Shown: positions 1 through 9,135, numbered from the stretch's first letter. The stretch: 9,606 bases of DNA from Microbacterium sp. (GCA_003248845.1 QFPD01000070.1:1-9606), one strand, 5' to 3'. The notes: generated from the sequence alone by a model not told the origin. Program-made: numbers and translations.

Positions 1-1494
1 GAGGCCGCCGCGCCGCATGAGACGGTCGCCCTCGAACACGTAGAGTCCGACCGTGAGCCGGTGCGGACGCTGGTCCGTCTGCACGACCGACACGGCGCTG
101 CCGGCCCCGCGCTCGACGGAGATCCGCGACATGCCGGTCGTCTCGAGCCACGCCGCGCTCCATCCACGCAGGCTGCGCCCCGACTCCTCCTCGAGCGCCG
201 CGAGCAGGTCGTCGAGGGTCGTGTTGCCGAACGCGTGCGCCGCGAAGTACCGGCGCGCCCCGCGGAAGAAGGCGTCCTCCCCCACGAACGCGACGAGCTG
301 TTTGAGAACCGATGCGCCCTTCGCATACGTGATGCCGTCGAAGTTGAGCTTCGCCGCCTCGAGGTCGGGGATGTCGGCGACGATCGGATGCGTCGTCGGC
401 ATCTGGTCCTGCGTGTACGCCCACCCCTTGCGACGGCTCGCGAACGTGACCCAGGCGTCGGGGAAGCCGCCGGCGGCGACGGCGGCGTGCGCGCCGGAGA
501 AGTCGGCGAACGACTCCTTGAGCCACAGATCGTCCCACCAGCGCATCGTCGCGAGATCACCGAACCACATGTGCGCCATCTCGTGCAGGATCGTGTTGGC
601 GCGTCCTTCGCGCTGCGCGACGGTCGCCGCACCGCGGAAGACGTACCGCTCGGTGAACGTGACGAGCCCGGGGTTCTCCATTGCGCCGAGGTTGTACTCG
701 GGGACGAAGATCTGGTCGTACTTGCCCCACGGATAGGTGAGCCCGAACGCGTCGCCGAAGAAGGACAGTCCCGCACGGGTGATCTGCAGGATCTCCTCCG
801 CGTCACCCGAGTCGATGAGGTGGGGCGCAAGCGAGGCGCGGCACAGCACTCCGAGCGCGACAGGGCCGCTCGCCCCCTGCCAGGTGCCGCCCACGCGCGC
901 ATAAGGACCCGCCGCGATCGCCGTGATGTAGCTCGAGAGCGGATGGGTCTGCGCGAAGGTGACCCGCGCACCGCCGGCGACGCTCTCGCGTCCCGTCTCG
1001 GCGCCGTTGGAGAGGACCTCCCACCCGTCGGGAGCGCTGACCACGAAGCGCCAGCGGGCCTTCAGATCGGGCTGCTCGAACACCGGATAGACGCGGCGGC
1101 TGTCTGCGGGCTCGTACTGCGTGTACAGATACACCGCGTCGTCGACGGGGTCGCGGAAGCGGTGCAGGCCCTCCCCCGACGAGCTGTACTTCCCTCTTCC
1201 GCGGACGGTGACGACGTTGTGGGCGGTGAGCCCCGCGACGCGCACCCGCGCGCCGTCCCAGTCCACCGCCTGTGCCGCTCCGTTGACGATCACTTCGTCG
1301 ACGGAGGCGCCGACGAAGTCGATCCACGTCTGCGTGGCGGATGCCGCGAACACCAGCGTCGATGCGGTCGGGAAGGTCGCGGCATCCGCCGACGCTGCGT
1401 CGCGCAGATCGACCTCGACGTCCACGGTCTCGAGGCGGATCTCGGCGGCACGCGCCGCCGTCTCATCACGGGTCAGATTAGCGGTGGAGGTCAT
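1..1494 (-). CDS. pepN: Aminopeptidase N (M1 family zinc metallopeptidase), 3' part missing
   Basis: This gene encodes a cytosolic zinc aminopeptidase that removes N-terminal residues from peptides. The visible 498 codons run in frame to the window edge; the family is usually about 850 residues, so the C-terminal helical domain lies outside. Seen in order: an N-terminal beta domain beginning MTSTANLTRDE; the GAMEN substrate-anchoring motif at residues 270-274; the zinc motif HEMAH at 304-308 with the third ligand E327 exactly 18 residues after the second histidine (WLKES); and the transition-state tyrosine Y390 in ITYAKG. All catalytic residues are present. The start is the ATG at 1494; a GTG lies directly before it and an in-frame TGA is close upstream, so the start cannot move far. 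Only a GGAG two bases from the ATG resembles a ribosome site. The gene follows dxs by 52 bases with a hairpin between, so separate transcription is possible. Family assignment is very secure. Confidence 0.96.
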   Translation of the reverse strand, partial: MTSTANLTRDETAARAAEIRLETVDVEVDLRDAASADAATFPTASTLVFAASATQTWIDFVGASVDEVIVNGAAQAVDWDGARVRVAGLTAHNVVTVRGRGKYSSSGEGLHRFRDPVDDAVYLYTQYEPADSRRVYPVFEQPDLKARWRFVVSAPDGWEVLSNGAETGRESVAGGARVTFAQTHPLSSYITAIAAGPYARVGGTWQGASGPVALGVLCRASLAPHLIDSGDAEEILQITRAGLSFFGDAFGLTYPWGKYDQIFVPEYNLGAMENPGLVTFTERYVFRGAATVAQREGRANTILHEMAHMWFGDLATMRWWDDLWLKESFADFSGAHAAVAAGGFPDAWVTFASRRKGWAYTQDQMPTTHPIVADIPDLEAAKLNFDGITYAKGASVLKQLVAFVGEDAFFRGARRYFAAHAFGNTTLDDLLAALEEESGRSLRGWSAAWLETTGMSRISVERGAGSAVSVVQTDQRPHRLTVGLYVFEGDRLMRRGGL

Positions 1495-1522
1495 CACTCC
1501 ATGCTGTCATGCCCGCGTTGCC

Positions 1523-1544
1523 GTCCCTCGACGCACCGAGGGAC
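1523..1544 (-). terminator. Hairpin between dxs and pepN, possible terminator
   Basis: A perfect 8-bp inverted repeat (GTCCCTCG and CGAGGGAC) with a 6-base loop begins two bases after the dxs stop codon. There is no T-tract after it, which is common for actinobacterial hairpin terminators but leaves the function unproven. It could end dxs transcription or only attenuate read-through into pepN. Confidence 0.5.
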
Positions 1545-1546
1545 GC

Positions 1547-3517
1547 TCAACGCTCCCGGCGCTCCTCGTCCACACGTGCCGACTCCGGCGAGACTGCCCA
1601 GATCGCGCCCGTGTCGGTTGACGGACGCGCGACGGGGATGCGGGTGCCGAGCACCTGCGCAACGACGTCCTGAGCGATCTTGGCGGCGGTGAGTCCGGCG
1701 TCGTCGAGGATCTGCTCGCGCGTCGCGTGGTCGATGAACGCATCGGGCAGCCCCAACTCGTCGACCGCCGTGTCCACTCCGGCCTCGCGCAGCACCTGAC
1801 GCACGCGAGTCCCGATCCCCCCCACGCGGATGCCGTCCTCGATCGTGATGACGAGGCGATGGGACGCCGCAAGCTCGACGACGCTCGGCTGCACGGGCAC
1901 GACCCATCGCGGGTCGATCACGGTCGCCCCGATGCCCTGCGCACGCAGACGCTCCGCGACGTCCATCGCGAGCTGGGCCATCGGGCCGATGCCGACGAGC
2001 AGAACGTCCTGCTCACCGTGCTGCCACAGCACGTCCGTTCCGTCGGCGAGGCGCTCGATCGCAGGGAGCTCGGGCGAGACGGCACCCTTCGGGAAACGAA
2101 CGACGGTCGGCCCATCGGCGACGGCAATCGCTTCATCGAACTCCTCGCGCAGACGTCGCTCGTCGCGCGGAGCAGCGATGCGGATGCCGGGGACGAGCTG
2201 CAGCATCGCCAGGTCCCAGACCCCGTGGTGGCTCGGGCCGTCGGGCCCCGTCACTCCGGAGCGGTCGAGGACGAAGGTGACGCCGGCCCTGTGGAGGGCG
2301 ACATCCATCATCACCTGATCGAACGCGCGGTTCATGAATGTCGCGTAGATCGCGACGACGGGGTGGAGGCCACCGAAGGCGAGTCCCGCGGCGGAGGCGA
2401 CGGCGTGCTGCTCCGCGATGCCCACGTCGTACACGCGATCCGGGAAGCGCTGTGCGAACGGCTGGAGCCCGGTGGGGCGCAGCATCGCCGCCGTGATGGC
2501 GATGATGTCCTCGCGGCGCTCGCCGGCGTCCACGAGCGCCTCAGCGAAGACGTCGGTCCACCCGACCGTGTCGGAGGATCCCAGCGGCTCGCCGGTCGCG
2601 GGGTCGATCTTGCCGACCGCGTGGAACTGGTCGGCCTCGTCGTTGCGGGCCGGCTCGTACCCACGCCCCTTCTCCGTGATGACGTGCACGATCACCGGCG
2701 CACCATAGGCCTTCGCGAGGCGCAGGGTCTCGTCGAGCGCACGGAGGTCGTGCCCGTCGATCGGGCCCAGGTACTTGATGTCGAGGTTGGAGTACAGCGC
2801 TTCGTTGTTCGTGAAACGCGAGAGGAACCCGTGCGTGCCGCCGCGCACTCCGCGGTAGACGGCGCGTCCGGCGGGTCCGAGCCTGCGGAAGAACGAATCC
2901 GATCCGCGCCGCAGGCTCTCGTAGCCCTCGGTCGTGCGGACACGGTTGAGATAGCGGGCCATGCCGCCGATCGTCGGAGCGTAGGAGCGGCCGTTGTCGT
3001 TCACGACGATGACGAGGTTGCGCTCATTGTCGTCTGAGATGTTGTTGAGCGCCTCCCACGTCATCCCGCCCGTGAGTGCGCCGTCCCCGACGACGGCGAC
3101 GACATGCCGGTCGGTCCGACCCGTGCGCGTGAGCGCCCGCGAGATGCCGTCAGCCCAGCTCAGGGAGCTGGACGCGTGCGAGGACTCGACGACGTCATGC
3201 GGACTCTCGGAACGCTGAGGGTATCCGGCGAGCCCTCCGCGCGAACGCAGGGCGTCGAAGTCCTGCCGACCGGTGAGCAGCTTGTGCACGTACGACTGGT
3301 GCCCCGTATCGAACACGAACGGATCGTTCGGGGAATCGAAGACGCGGTGGAGAGCGATCGTGAGTTCGACGACGCCGAGGTTCGGACCGAGGTGGCCACC
3401 CGTGCGCGAGACGTTCTGGACGAGGAAGTCGCGGATCTCCTGAGCGAGCTGCTCGAGCTCCTCCGGTGAGAGCGCATCGAGATCGCGCGGACCGGTGATC
3501 GAGGCGAGCAGGCTCAT
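1547..3517 (-). CDS. dxs: 1-deoxy-D-xylulose-5-phosphate synthase
   Basis: This thiamine-diphosphate enzyme condenses pyruvate with glyceraldehyde 3-phosphate to make DXP, the first step of the MEP isoprenoid pathway and a precursor branch for thiamine and pyridoxal. The protein has 656 residues, normal for actinobacteria. Seen: GHLGPN near residue 41 with H42, TGHQ at 71-74, the ThDP/Mg motif starting GDG at 144-146 and ending NDN at 173-175, the GPIDGHD stretch at 251-257, the catalytic glutamate E369 in VGIAEQH, the transketolase pyrimidine-domain stretch DRSGVTGPDGPSHHG at 418-432, and RFPKG in the C-terminal half. The C-terminal tail of about 30 residues is charged and probably disordered. 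The ATG at 3517 has no spaced Shine-Dalgarno, but a TAGACT hexamer sits six bases upstream, suggesting a leaderless mRNA. It is transcribed divergently from the UBP zinc-finger gene. Identification is secure. Confidence 0.98.
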   Translation of the reverse strand: MSLLASITGPRDLDALSPEELEQLAQEIRDFLVQNVSRTGGHLGPNLGVVELTIALHRVFDSPNDPFVFDTGHQSYVHKLLTGRQDFDALRSRGGLAGYPQRSESPHDVVESSHASSSLSWADGISRALTRTGRTDRHVVAVVGDGALTGGMTWEALNNISDDNERNLVIVVNDNGRSYAPTIGGMARYLNRVRTTEGYESLRRGSDSFFRRLGPAGRAVYRGVRGGTHGFLSRFTNNEALYSNLDIKYLGPIDGHDLRALDETLRLAKAYGAPVIVHVITEKGRGYEPARNDEADQFHAVGKIDPATGEPLGSSDTVGWTDVFAEALVDAGERREDIIAITAAMLRPTGLQPFAQRFPDRVYDVGIAEQHAVASAAGLAFGGLHPVVAIYATFMNRAFDQVMMDVALHRAGVTFVLDRSGVTGPDGPSHHGVWDLAMLQLVPGIRIAAPRDERRLREEFDEAIAVADGPTVVRFPKGAVSPELPAIERLADGTDVLWQHGEQDVLLVGIGPMAQLAMDVAERLRAQGIGATVIDPRWVVPVQPSVVELAASHRLVITIEDGIRVGGIGTRVRQVLREAGVDTAVDELGLPDAFIDHATREQILDDAGLTAAKIAQDVVAQVLGTRIPVARPSTDTGAIWAVSPESARVDEERRER

Positions 3518-3552
3518 CCCCCGAGTCTACGCGGGGGATCTGGCGGTGTGGA
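3518..3552 (-). promoter_or_regulatory. Putative leaderless promoter of dxs
   Basis: On the minus strand the hexamer TAGACT (3524-3529) fits the TANNNT actinobacterial -10 consensus. Six bases separate it from the A of the dxs ATG, so transcription would begin at the start codon. Seventeen bases further upstream is TCCACA, a 4-of-6 match to TTGACA. The spacing is directly visible; promoter activity is inference. Confidence 0.5.
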
Positions 3553-3577
3553 CAGTGAGCGAGCAGGATCGAAGCAT
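3549..3577 (+). promoter_or_regulatory. Weak candidate promoter of the UBP zinc-finger gene
   Basis: TGGACA (3549-3554) differs from TTGACA at one base. After 17 bases comes AAGCAT, a poor -10 with 3 of 6 matches. Transcription would begin just before the Shine-Dalgarno. The -35 overlaps the proposed -35 of divergent dxs. The weak -10 keeps confidence low. Confidence 0.25.
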
Positions 3578-3593
3578 TCGTGAGGAGGACGCC

Positions 3594-3944
3594 ATGACGA
3601 CAGGAATCGACCCCGCTGTGCTGCCGAGTGGGGCCGGCTGCGTGGAATGCGACGCCGAGGGCGGATGGTGGCTGCACCTGCGCCGATGCGCCCAGTGCGG
3701 GCATGTCGGGTGCTGCGACGACTCGCTGAAGCGGCATGCGAGCGCACACGAGCGCGCGACCGGGCACCCCGTCATTCAGAGCTTCGAGCCCGGTGAGGAC
3801 TGGTTCTTCGACTACCGCACCGGTGCGTTCGAAGCCGGCCCGCCGCTCGCACCGCCGACGAGCCACCCCGTCGGTCAGACGGTACCCGGTCCGCAGGACC
3901 GCGTGCCGCACGACTGGCAGCAGCAGCTCGGCCGGCGCGCGTGA
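3594..3944 (+). CDS. Stand-alone UBP-type zinc-finger protein
   Basis: This small protein of 116 residues consists almost wholly of a zinc finger of the UBP (ZnF-UBP) type, the fold that in eukaryotic deubiquitinases and HDAC6 binds the free C-terminus of ubiquitin. Candidate zinc ligands are C16, C19, C32, C35, C40 and C41, with H48, H52 and H58 in the HASAHERATGH stretch. After the finger comes an aromatic acidic segment (EPGEDWFFDYR, 65-75) and a proline-rich C-terminus (VGQTVPGP). There is no signal peptide or membrane segment. The ATG at 3594 was chosen because GAGGAGG ends five bases before it; longer in-frame starts upstream lack such a site and would overlap dxs. It diverges from dxs and ends inside a hairpin shared with acnA. 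Similar orphan proteins are common in actinobacteria; no function is known to me. A pupylation or other peptide-tail reader role is only speculation. Confidence 0.88.
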   Translation: MTTGIDPAVLPSGAGCVECDAEGGWWLHLRRCAQCGHVGCCDDSLKRHASAHERATGHPVIQSFEPGEDWFFDYRTGAFEAGPPLAPPTSHPVGQTVPGPQDRVPHDWQQQLGRRA

Positions 3945-3985
3945 AGCCCCGGCATCCCTCACACGGGAAGGATGCCGGGGGCTTC
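3943..3985. terminator. Bidirectional terminator between the zinc-finger gene and acnA
   Basis: The arms GAAGCCCCGGCATCC (3943-3957) and GGATGCCGGGGGCTTC (3970-3985) pair over 15 bp with a single bulged G, around a 12-base loop. The left arm overlaps the zinc-finger stop codon and the right arm ends 11 bases before the acnA stop. Its position between convergent genes and its strength make a bidirectional terminator likely, although no T-tract flanks it on either side. Confidence 0.8.
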
Positions 3986-3996
3986 GGCGCGACCGA

Positions 3997-6834
<2,838 letters not shown>

Positions 6835-6921
6835 GTTGCTCTCCTTCGTCGGGGGCGCAGACGGCGACGACGTTCCGCGGTCTGTCTTTCCATCTTCCCC
6901 GCCCGCGTCGCCTCCGGCTAG

Positions 6922-6940
6922 TGAGGTTCGCCTTACCGAC
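6922..6940 (-). promoter_or_regulatory. DtxR/IdeR-like iron box upstream of acnA
   Basis: On the minus strand GTCGGTAAGGCGAACCTCA matches 14 of 19 positions of the DtxR/IdeR consensus TTAGGTTAGGCTAACCTAA, including the central AGGC and the AACCT right arm. It lies about 88 bases before the acnA start codon. In other actinobacteria aconitase responds to iron through DtxR, directly or via RipA; binding here is inferred from sequence only. Confidence 0.5.
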
Positions 6941-6962
6941 GGGATGCCGCACGGCGGGAAGA

Positions 6963-6986
6963 ATTTATCTTGATGTCAAGATAAAT
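6963..6986. promoter_or_regulatory. Perfect 24-bp palindromic operator upstream of acnA
   Basis: The 11-base half-site ATTTATCTTGA is followed by two central bases (TG) and then its exact reverse complement. It is AT-rich in a GC-rich setting and starts three bases after the DUF3159 stop codon, about 130 bases before the acnA start. The shape TATCTTGA-N2-TCAAGATA suits a dimeric repressor of the MarR type. A TamR-like regulator, which controls aconitase in Streptomyces, is one candidate. The minus-strand centre reads TTGACA but no good -10 follows at normal spacing; TAAATT at its downstream edge is an alternative -10. Confidence 0.75.
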
Positions 6987-6989
6987 CTA

Positions 6990-7715
6990 TCACGTCGCGG
7001 GGGGTGTCTCCGCCTTCGGATAGACGGCGCGCACGGCGAGCCAGGTCACCGCGACGAGGGGGGCGAACAGCGGCAGCCCCATGATGAGTTTGAGGGTCCC
7101 CAGCGTCGTCACATCGCCGGCGAAGTAGAACGGCAGCTGCACCGCGAGCCGCAGGTAGAAGAGTGCCGCCCACGCGCTCGCCAGCCAGAAGAAGACGCGG
7201 CGCTTGCGGGGGTCCGCCCGCCACGCGATGCCCTCGTTCATCAGGAACCCGACCGCAAGTCCGATCAGCGACCAGCCGACGAGCGCAGAGACGAGGAACG
7301 CAGTGCCGTAGGCGGCATTGGTGATGAGCCCCGGAACGAAGTTGTCCTGGCCGCGTCCCGTCCACAGCGCCAGCCCCGCGGCGACCGCCGCAGCGATGAG
7401 GCCGCCGAGCGCGGCGCTGACGGGTGAGCGCTGCAGCAATCGCACGACCGTGAAGACGGCCGCAAGCCCCACGGAAACAACGAGCGAGAGGACGAGGTTC
7501 TGCGTGAAGGTGAAGAGCAGGACGAAGGCGAGACCCGGCAGCACCGACTCCAGTACCCCGCGCCAGCCGCCCATCGCCGCCCACACGACGTGGCCGGTAT
7601 GCGCGTCCTTTGCGGGGTCCATGCCGGCGCGACGCGCTGCTCCACCCAGCGCCTGGCCGAACAGCTCGGATGCCGTCGGTGTGCGCTCCGGTTCGGGGCC
7701 GTCCGGCGTCGTCAT
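6990..7715 (-). CDS. DUF3159 family integral membrane protein
   Basis: This is a predicted inner-membrane protein of 241 residues with no known biochemical role. A polar N-terminus (1-50) contains the conserved-looking stretch SELFGQALGGAARRAGMDPAKD. It is followed by about six hydrophobic segments at roughly 58-75, 76-94, 100-119, 133-157, 174-198 and 205-230. A basic loop (RADPRKRR, 166-173) lies between segments four and five. The ATG at 7715 overlaps the stop of the DUF3710 gene in an ATGA arrangement, and there is no good Shine-Dalgarno, so translation by coupled reinitiation is likely. It is the third gene of the dut operon and its stop lies just before the acnA palindrome. The family is actinobacterial and commonly sits with DUF3710 and dut. 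The family call is made from recognition of sequence and context. Confidence 0.88.
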   Translation of the reverse strand: MTTPDGPEPERTPTASELFGQALGGAARRAGMDPAKDAHTGHVVWAAMGGWRGVLESVLPGLAFVLLFTFTQNLVLSLVVSVGLAAVFTVVRLLQRSPVSAALGGLIAAAVAAGLALWTGRGQDNFVPGLITNAAYGTAFLVSALVGWSLIGLAVGFLMNEGIAWRADPRKRRVFFWLASAWAALFYLRLAVQLPFYFAGDVTTLGTLKLIMGLPLFAPLVAVTWLAVRAVYPKAETPPAT

Positions 7716-8299
7716 GCGGTGCCGGGCGCGGCCGGCATCTTCAGCGGAATGAGGTCGCGCGGAGGCATCGGCGTGCCGCCGCGCACGACGACCAGAGAGC
7801 GGAAGAGGTCCTCGACCTTCTCCGCGGCATCCACATCGCTCGTTGCGGCACCGCCGATGACGCCGCGGAGGAACCAGCGCGGGCCGTCGACACCGACGAA
7901 CCGCGCGAGTCGCTTGCCGGGAGTCGCCTCGGGGCCGGCTGCGACCGGAACCTCGGCGAGAAGCTCAGGGCCGAGCGGGCCCTCGCGCTCTTCGACCCGG
8001 CCGCCCTGCTGCCGGATCTGCTGACGGATCTGCTCGCGCGTCTCGTCCCACAGTCCGCTCGACCGGGGAGCCGCGAACGGCTGCACCTGCAGCGTCGAGT
8101 CGGCGTAGTCGAGGCCGACCGCGACGATGCGCTTGGTCTGCTCCTCGACTTCGAGACGCAGGTTCAGGCCCTCGCGTGGCAGCACCTTGATGCCGCCGAG
8201 GTCGATGTAGGGCCGCACCGGATTCGCTTCGGAATCATCGAACGGTCCCGCCGTCGGGCGATCGGTCGGTGCGGCCTTTCCCACAAGTTCGTCGCTCAT
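7712..8299 (-). CDS. DUF3710 family protein
   Basis: This 195-residue protein is predicted to be soluble, of unknown function, from a family restricted largely to actinobacteria. Family-like features are PFDDSEA (19-25) followed by YIDLGGIKVLP, the long alternating segment LNLRLEVEEQTKRIVAVGL, LQVQPFAAPRSSGLWDE, the QQGGRVEEREGPLGPELLAEVPV region and the signature VGVDGPRWFLRGVIGG in the C-terminal half. There is no signal peptide or membrane segment. The start ATG at 8299 overlaps the dut stop by four bases (ATGA), and AGGAG lies about eight bases upstream inside dut. It therefore is coupled to dut, and it is coupled in turn to DUF3159. The equivalent M. tuberculosis gene next to dut is Rv2696c, recalled from memory. 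Confidence 0.9.
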   Translation of the reverse strand: MSDELVGKAAPTDRPTAGPFDDSEANPVRPYIDLGGIKVLPREGLNLRLEVEEQTKRIVAVGLDYADSTLQVQPFAAPRSSGLWDETREQIRQQIRQQGGRVEEREGPLGPELLAEVPVAAGPEATPGKRLARFVGVDGPRWFLRGVIGGAATSDVDAAEKVEDLFRSLVVVRGGTPMPPRDLIPLKMPAAPGTA

Positions 8300-8628
8300 G
8301 CGCCTGCTCCTGTCTGATATCCCGTGGATCCGAACCCGCCCTCACCGCGCGCGGACTCCGGCAGTTCGTCGACGGGCACGAACCGCACGCGCGGCACCGG
8401 CATGACGATGAGCTGCGCGATGCGGTCGCCCGCGAGGCCACTGCGCGGAACGACGAAGGCGACGTACCCGTCGGGAAGCGCGATGCGCACCCCTGTCGCC
8501 ACGAGGGCGCGCTCCCCCGGGCCGAGTCGGAGCTCCTCCGCCGAGACGAGGTCGGCACCCGCGTCGCCCGGATGGGCGTACACGGGGACGTGCGCCGCGA
8601 TAATGGGAACGTCCACGGATTCGATCAC
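8296..8628 (-). CDS. dut: dUTPase with in-frame deletion of motif III
   Basis: Deoxyuridine 5'-triphosphate nucleotidohydrolase converts dUTP to dUMP and pyrophosphate, keeping uracil out of DNA and supplying dTMP synthesis. Numbering from the GTG at 8631 gives 111 residues, against about 145-155 for the trimeric family. Motif I is near 21-28 (PGDAGADL), motif II is PRSGLA at 62-67, motif IV is GDRIAQLIV at 68-76 and motif V is RGEGGFGSTG at 95-104. Motif III, normally xxPGTxDAGYRG, and its flanks are absent: motif II joins motif IV directly at 8428-8433. About 39 residues are missing in frame, including the catalytic aspartate and uracil-stacking tyrosine. Two tandem GTG codons can start translation (8631 or 8628). 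I chose 8628 because TAGCCT lies six bases before it, a leaderless layout. The first gene of an operon with DUF3710 and DUF3159. As written the enzyme should be inactive; sequence error is possible. Confidence 0.9.
   Translation of the reverse strand: MIESVDVPIIAAHVPVYAHPGDAGADLVSAEELRLGPGERALVATGVRIALPDGYVAFVVPRSGLAGDRIAQLIVMPVPRVRFVPVDELPESARGEGGFGSTGYQTGAGA
8599..8604 (+). promoter_or_regulatory. Candidate -10 element of the DUF3093 gene
   Basis: GATAAT on the plus strand matches TATAAT at five of six bases and lies inside the 5' end of dut. A start near 8611 would give a 30-base leader before the ATG at 8641, and the transcript would overlap that of dut. No convincing -35 is seen at 17-18 bases. 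Confidence 0.35.
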
Positions 8629-8640
8629 CACACGAGGCTA
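8629..8640 (-). promoter_or_regulatory. Putative leaderless -10 element of the dut operon
   Basis: On the minus strand TAGCCT (8635-8640) fits TANNNT and is followed by six bases and then GTG at 8628. This is the same geometry as TAGACT at dxs. The -35 region is poor (TCGGCA at 17-base spacing). The element overlaps the first base pairs before the divergent DUF3093 start. Confidence 0.45.
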
Positions 8641-9135
8641 ATGCACCCCCCGATGAATGCCGACATGCCGACCGACGCGGACCCGGCCCCGCGTGCGACC
8701 TACCGCGAGCGTCTAAGCCCGTCGCTGTGGACGCTGCTGAGCGCGGCGGTCGCGGCGCCCATGATCTCGCTCGTCTTCGTGCCGTTGGATGCCACTGTCG
8801 CGCTCATCGCGGGACTCGCCGCTGCCGCGGCGATCCTCACCGCGCTCGTCCTCGCTTCACCCGTCGTCGAGGTACGCGCGGGGGAACTGCGCGTGGGCCG
8901 CGCGCACATCGCCGCACACCTTCTCGGCGACCCGCGCGAATTCACCGGCGACGAGGCCCGAGAGGTCCGCGGACCCGGTTTGCCACGCACTGCATGGCAC
9001 ATGTTCCGCGGGGGGATCGACGGGGTCGTCGCGGTCCCCGTGCGAGACGAACGCGATCCGGTGACCGTGTGGGTCTTCTCGACCCGCACACCGGATCGCG
9101 TGTCGGCGGCGATCCGTCGAGCTCAGGCGTCCTGA
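8641..9135 (+). CDS. DUF3093 family membrane protein
   Basis: This 164-residue protein belongs to an actinobacterial family of unknown function. Near the N-terminus the sequence TYRERLSPSLWTLLSAAV introduces two hydrophobic segments, roughly residues 27-45 and 50-76. After them comes a soluble C-terminal domain with VEVRAGELRVGRAHI, WHMFRGGIDGVVAVPV and the closing VWVFSTRTPDRVSAAIRRA, which resemble the family's conserved strands. The layout suggests a membrane hairpin with a cytoplasmic domain. The start is uncertain: ATG at 8641, 8653 and 8665 are all in frame; GAGG lies only three bases before the first and no clear site precedes the others. It diverges from dut with about ten bases between start codons and converges on DUF4193 with a 28-base gap. 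The M. tuberculosis equivalent beside dut is Rv2698, recalled from memory. Confidence 0.85.
   Translation: MHPPMNADMPTDADPAPRATYRERLSPSLWTLLSAAVAAPMISLVFVPLDATVALIAGLAAAAAILTALVLASPVVEVRAGELRVGRAHIAAHLLGDPREFTGDEAREVRGPGLPRTAWHMFRGGIDGVVAVPVRDERDPVTVWVFSTRTPDRVSAAIRRAQAS

Noticed and set aside
61..1692. Long plus-strand open frame of 543 codons opposite pepN
   Set aside because: It is an arginine-rich shadow of pepN and the end of dxs, typical of high-GC DNA; the minus strand carries clear GAMEN and HExxH motifs.
1727..3037. Plus-strand open frame of 436 codons opposite dxs
   Set aside because: Low-complexity, Arg/Asp/Val-rich shadow with no recognisable family; dxs on the other strand is unambiguous.
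3495..3593. 33-codon N-terminal extension of the UBP zinc-finger protein
   Set aside because: It would overlap the dxs start, and the GAGGAGG five bases before 3594 marks the true start.
6974..6979. TTGACA (minus strand) in the palindrome centre as the acnA -35
   Set aside because: No acceptable -10 lies 16-18 bases downstream (CGCCGT at 17), so the match is better explained by the operator's own sequence.
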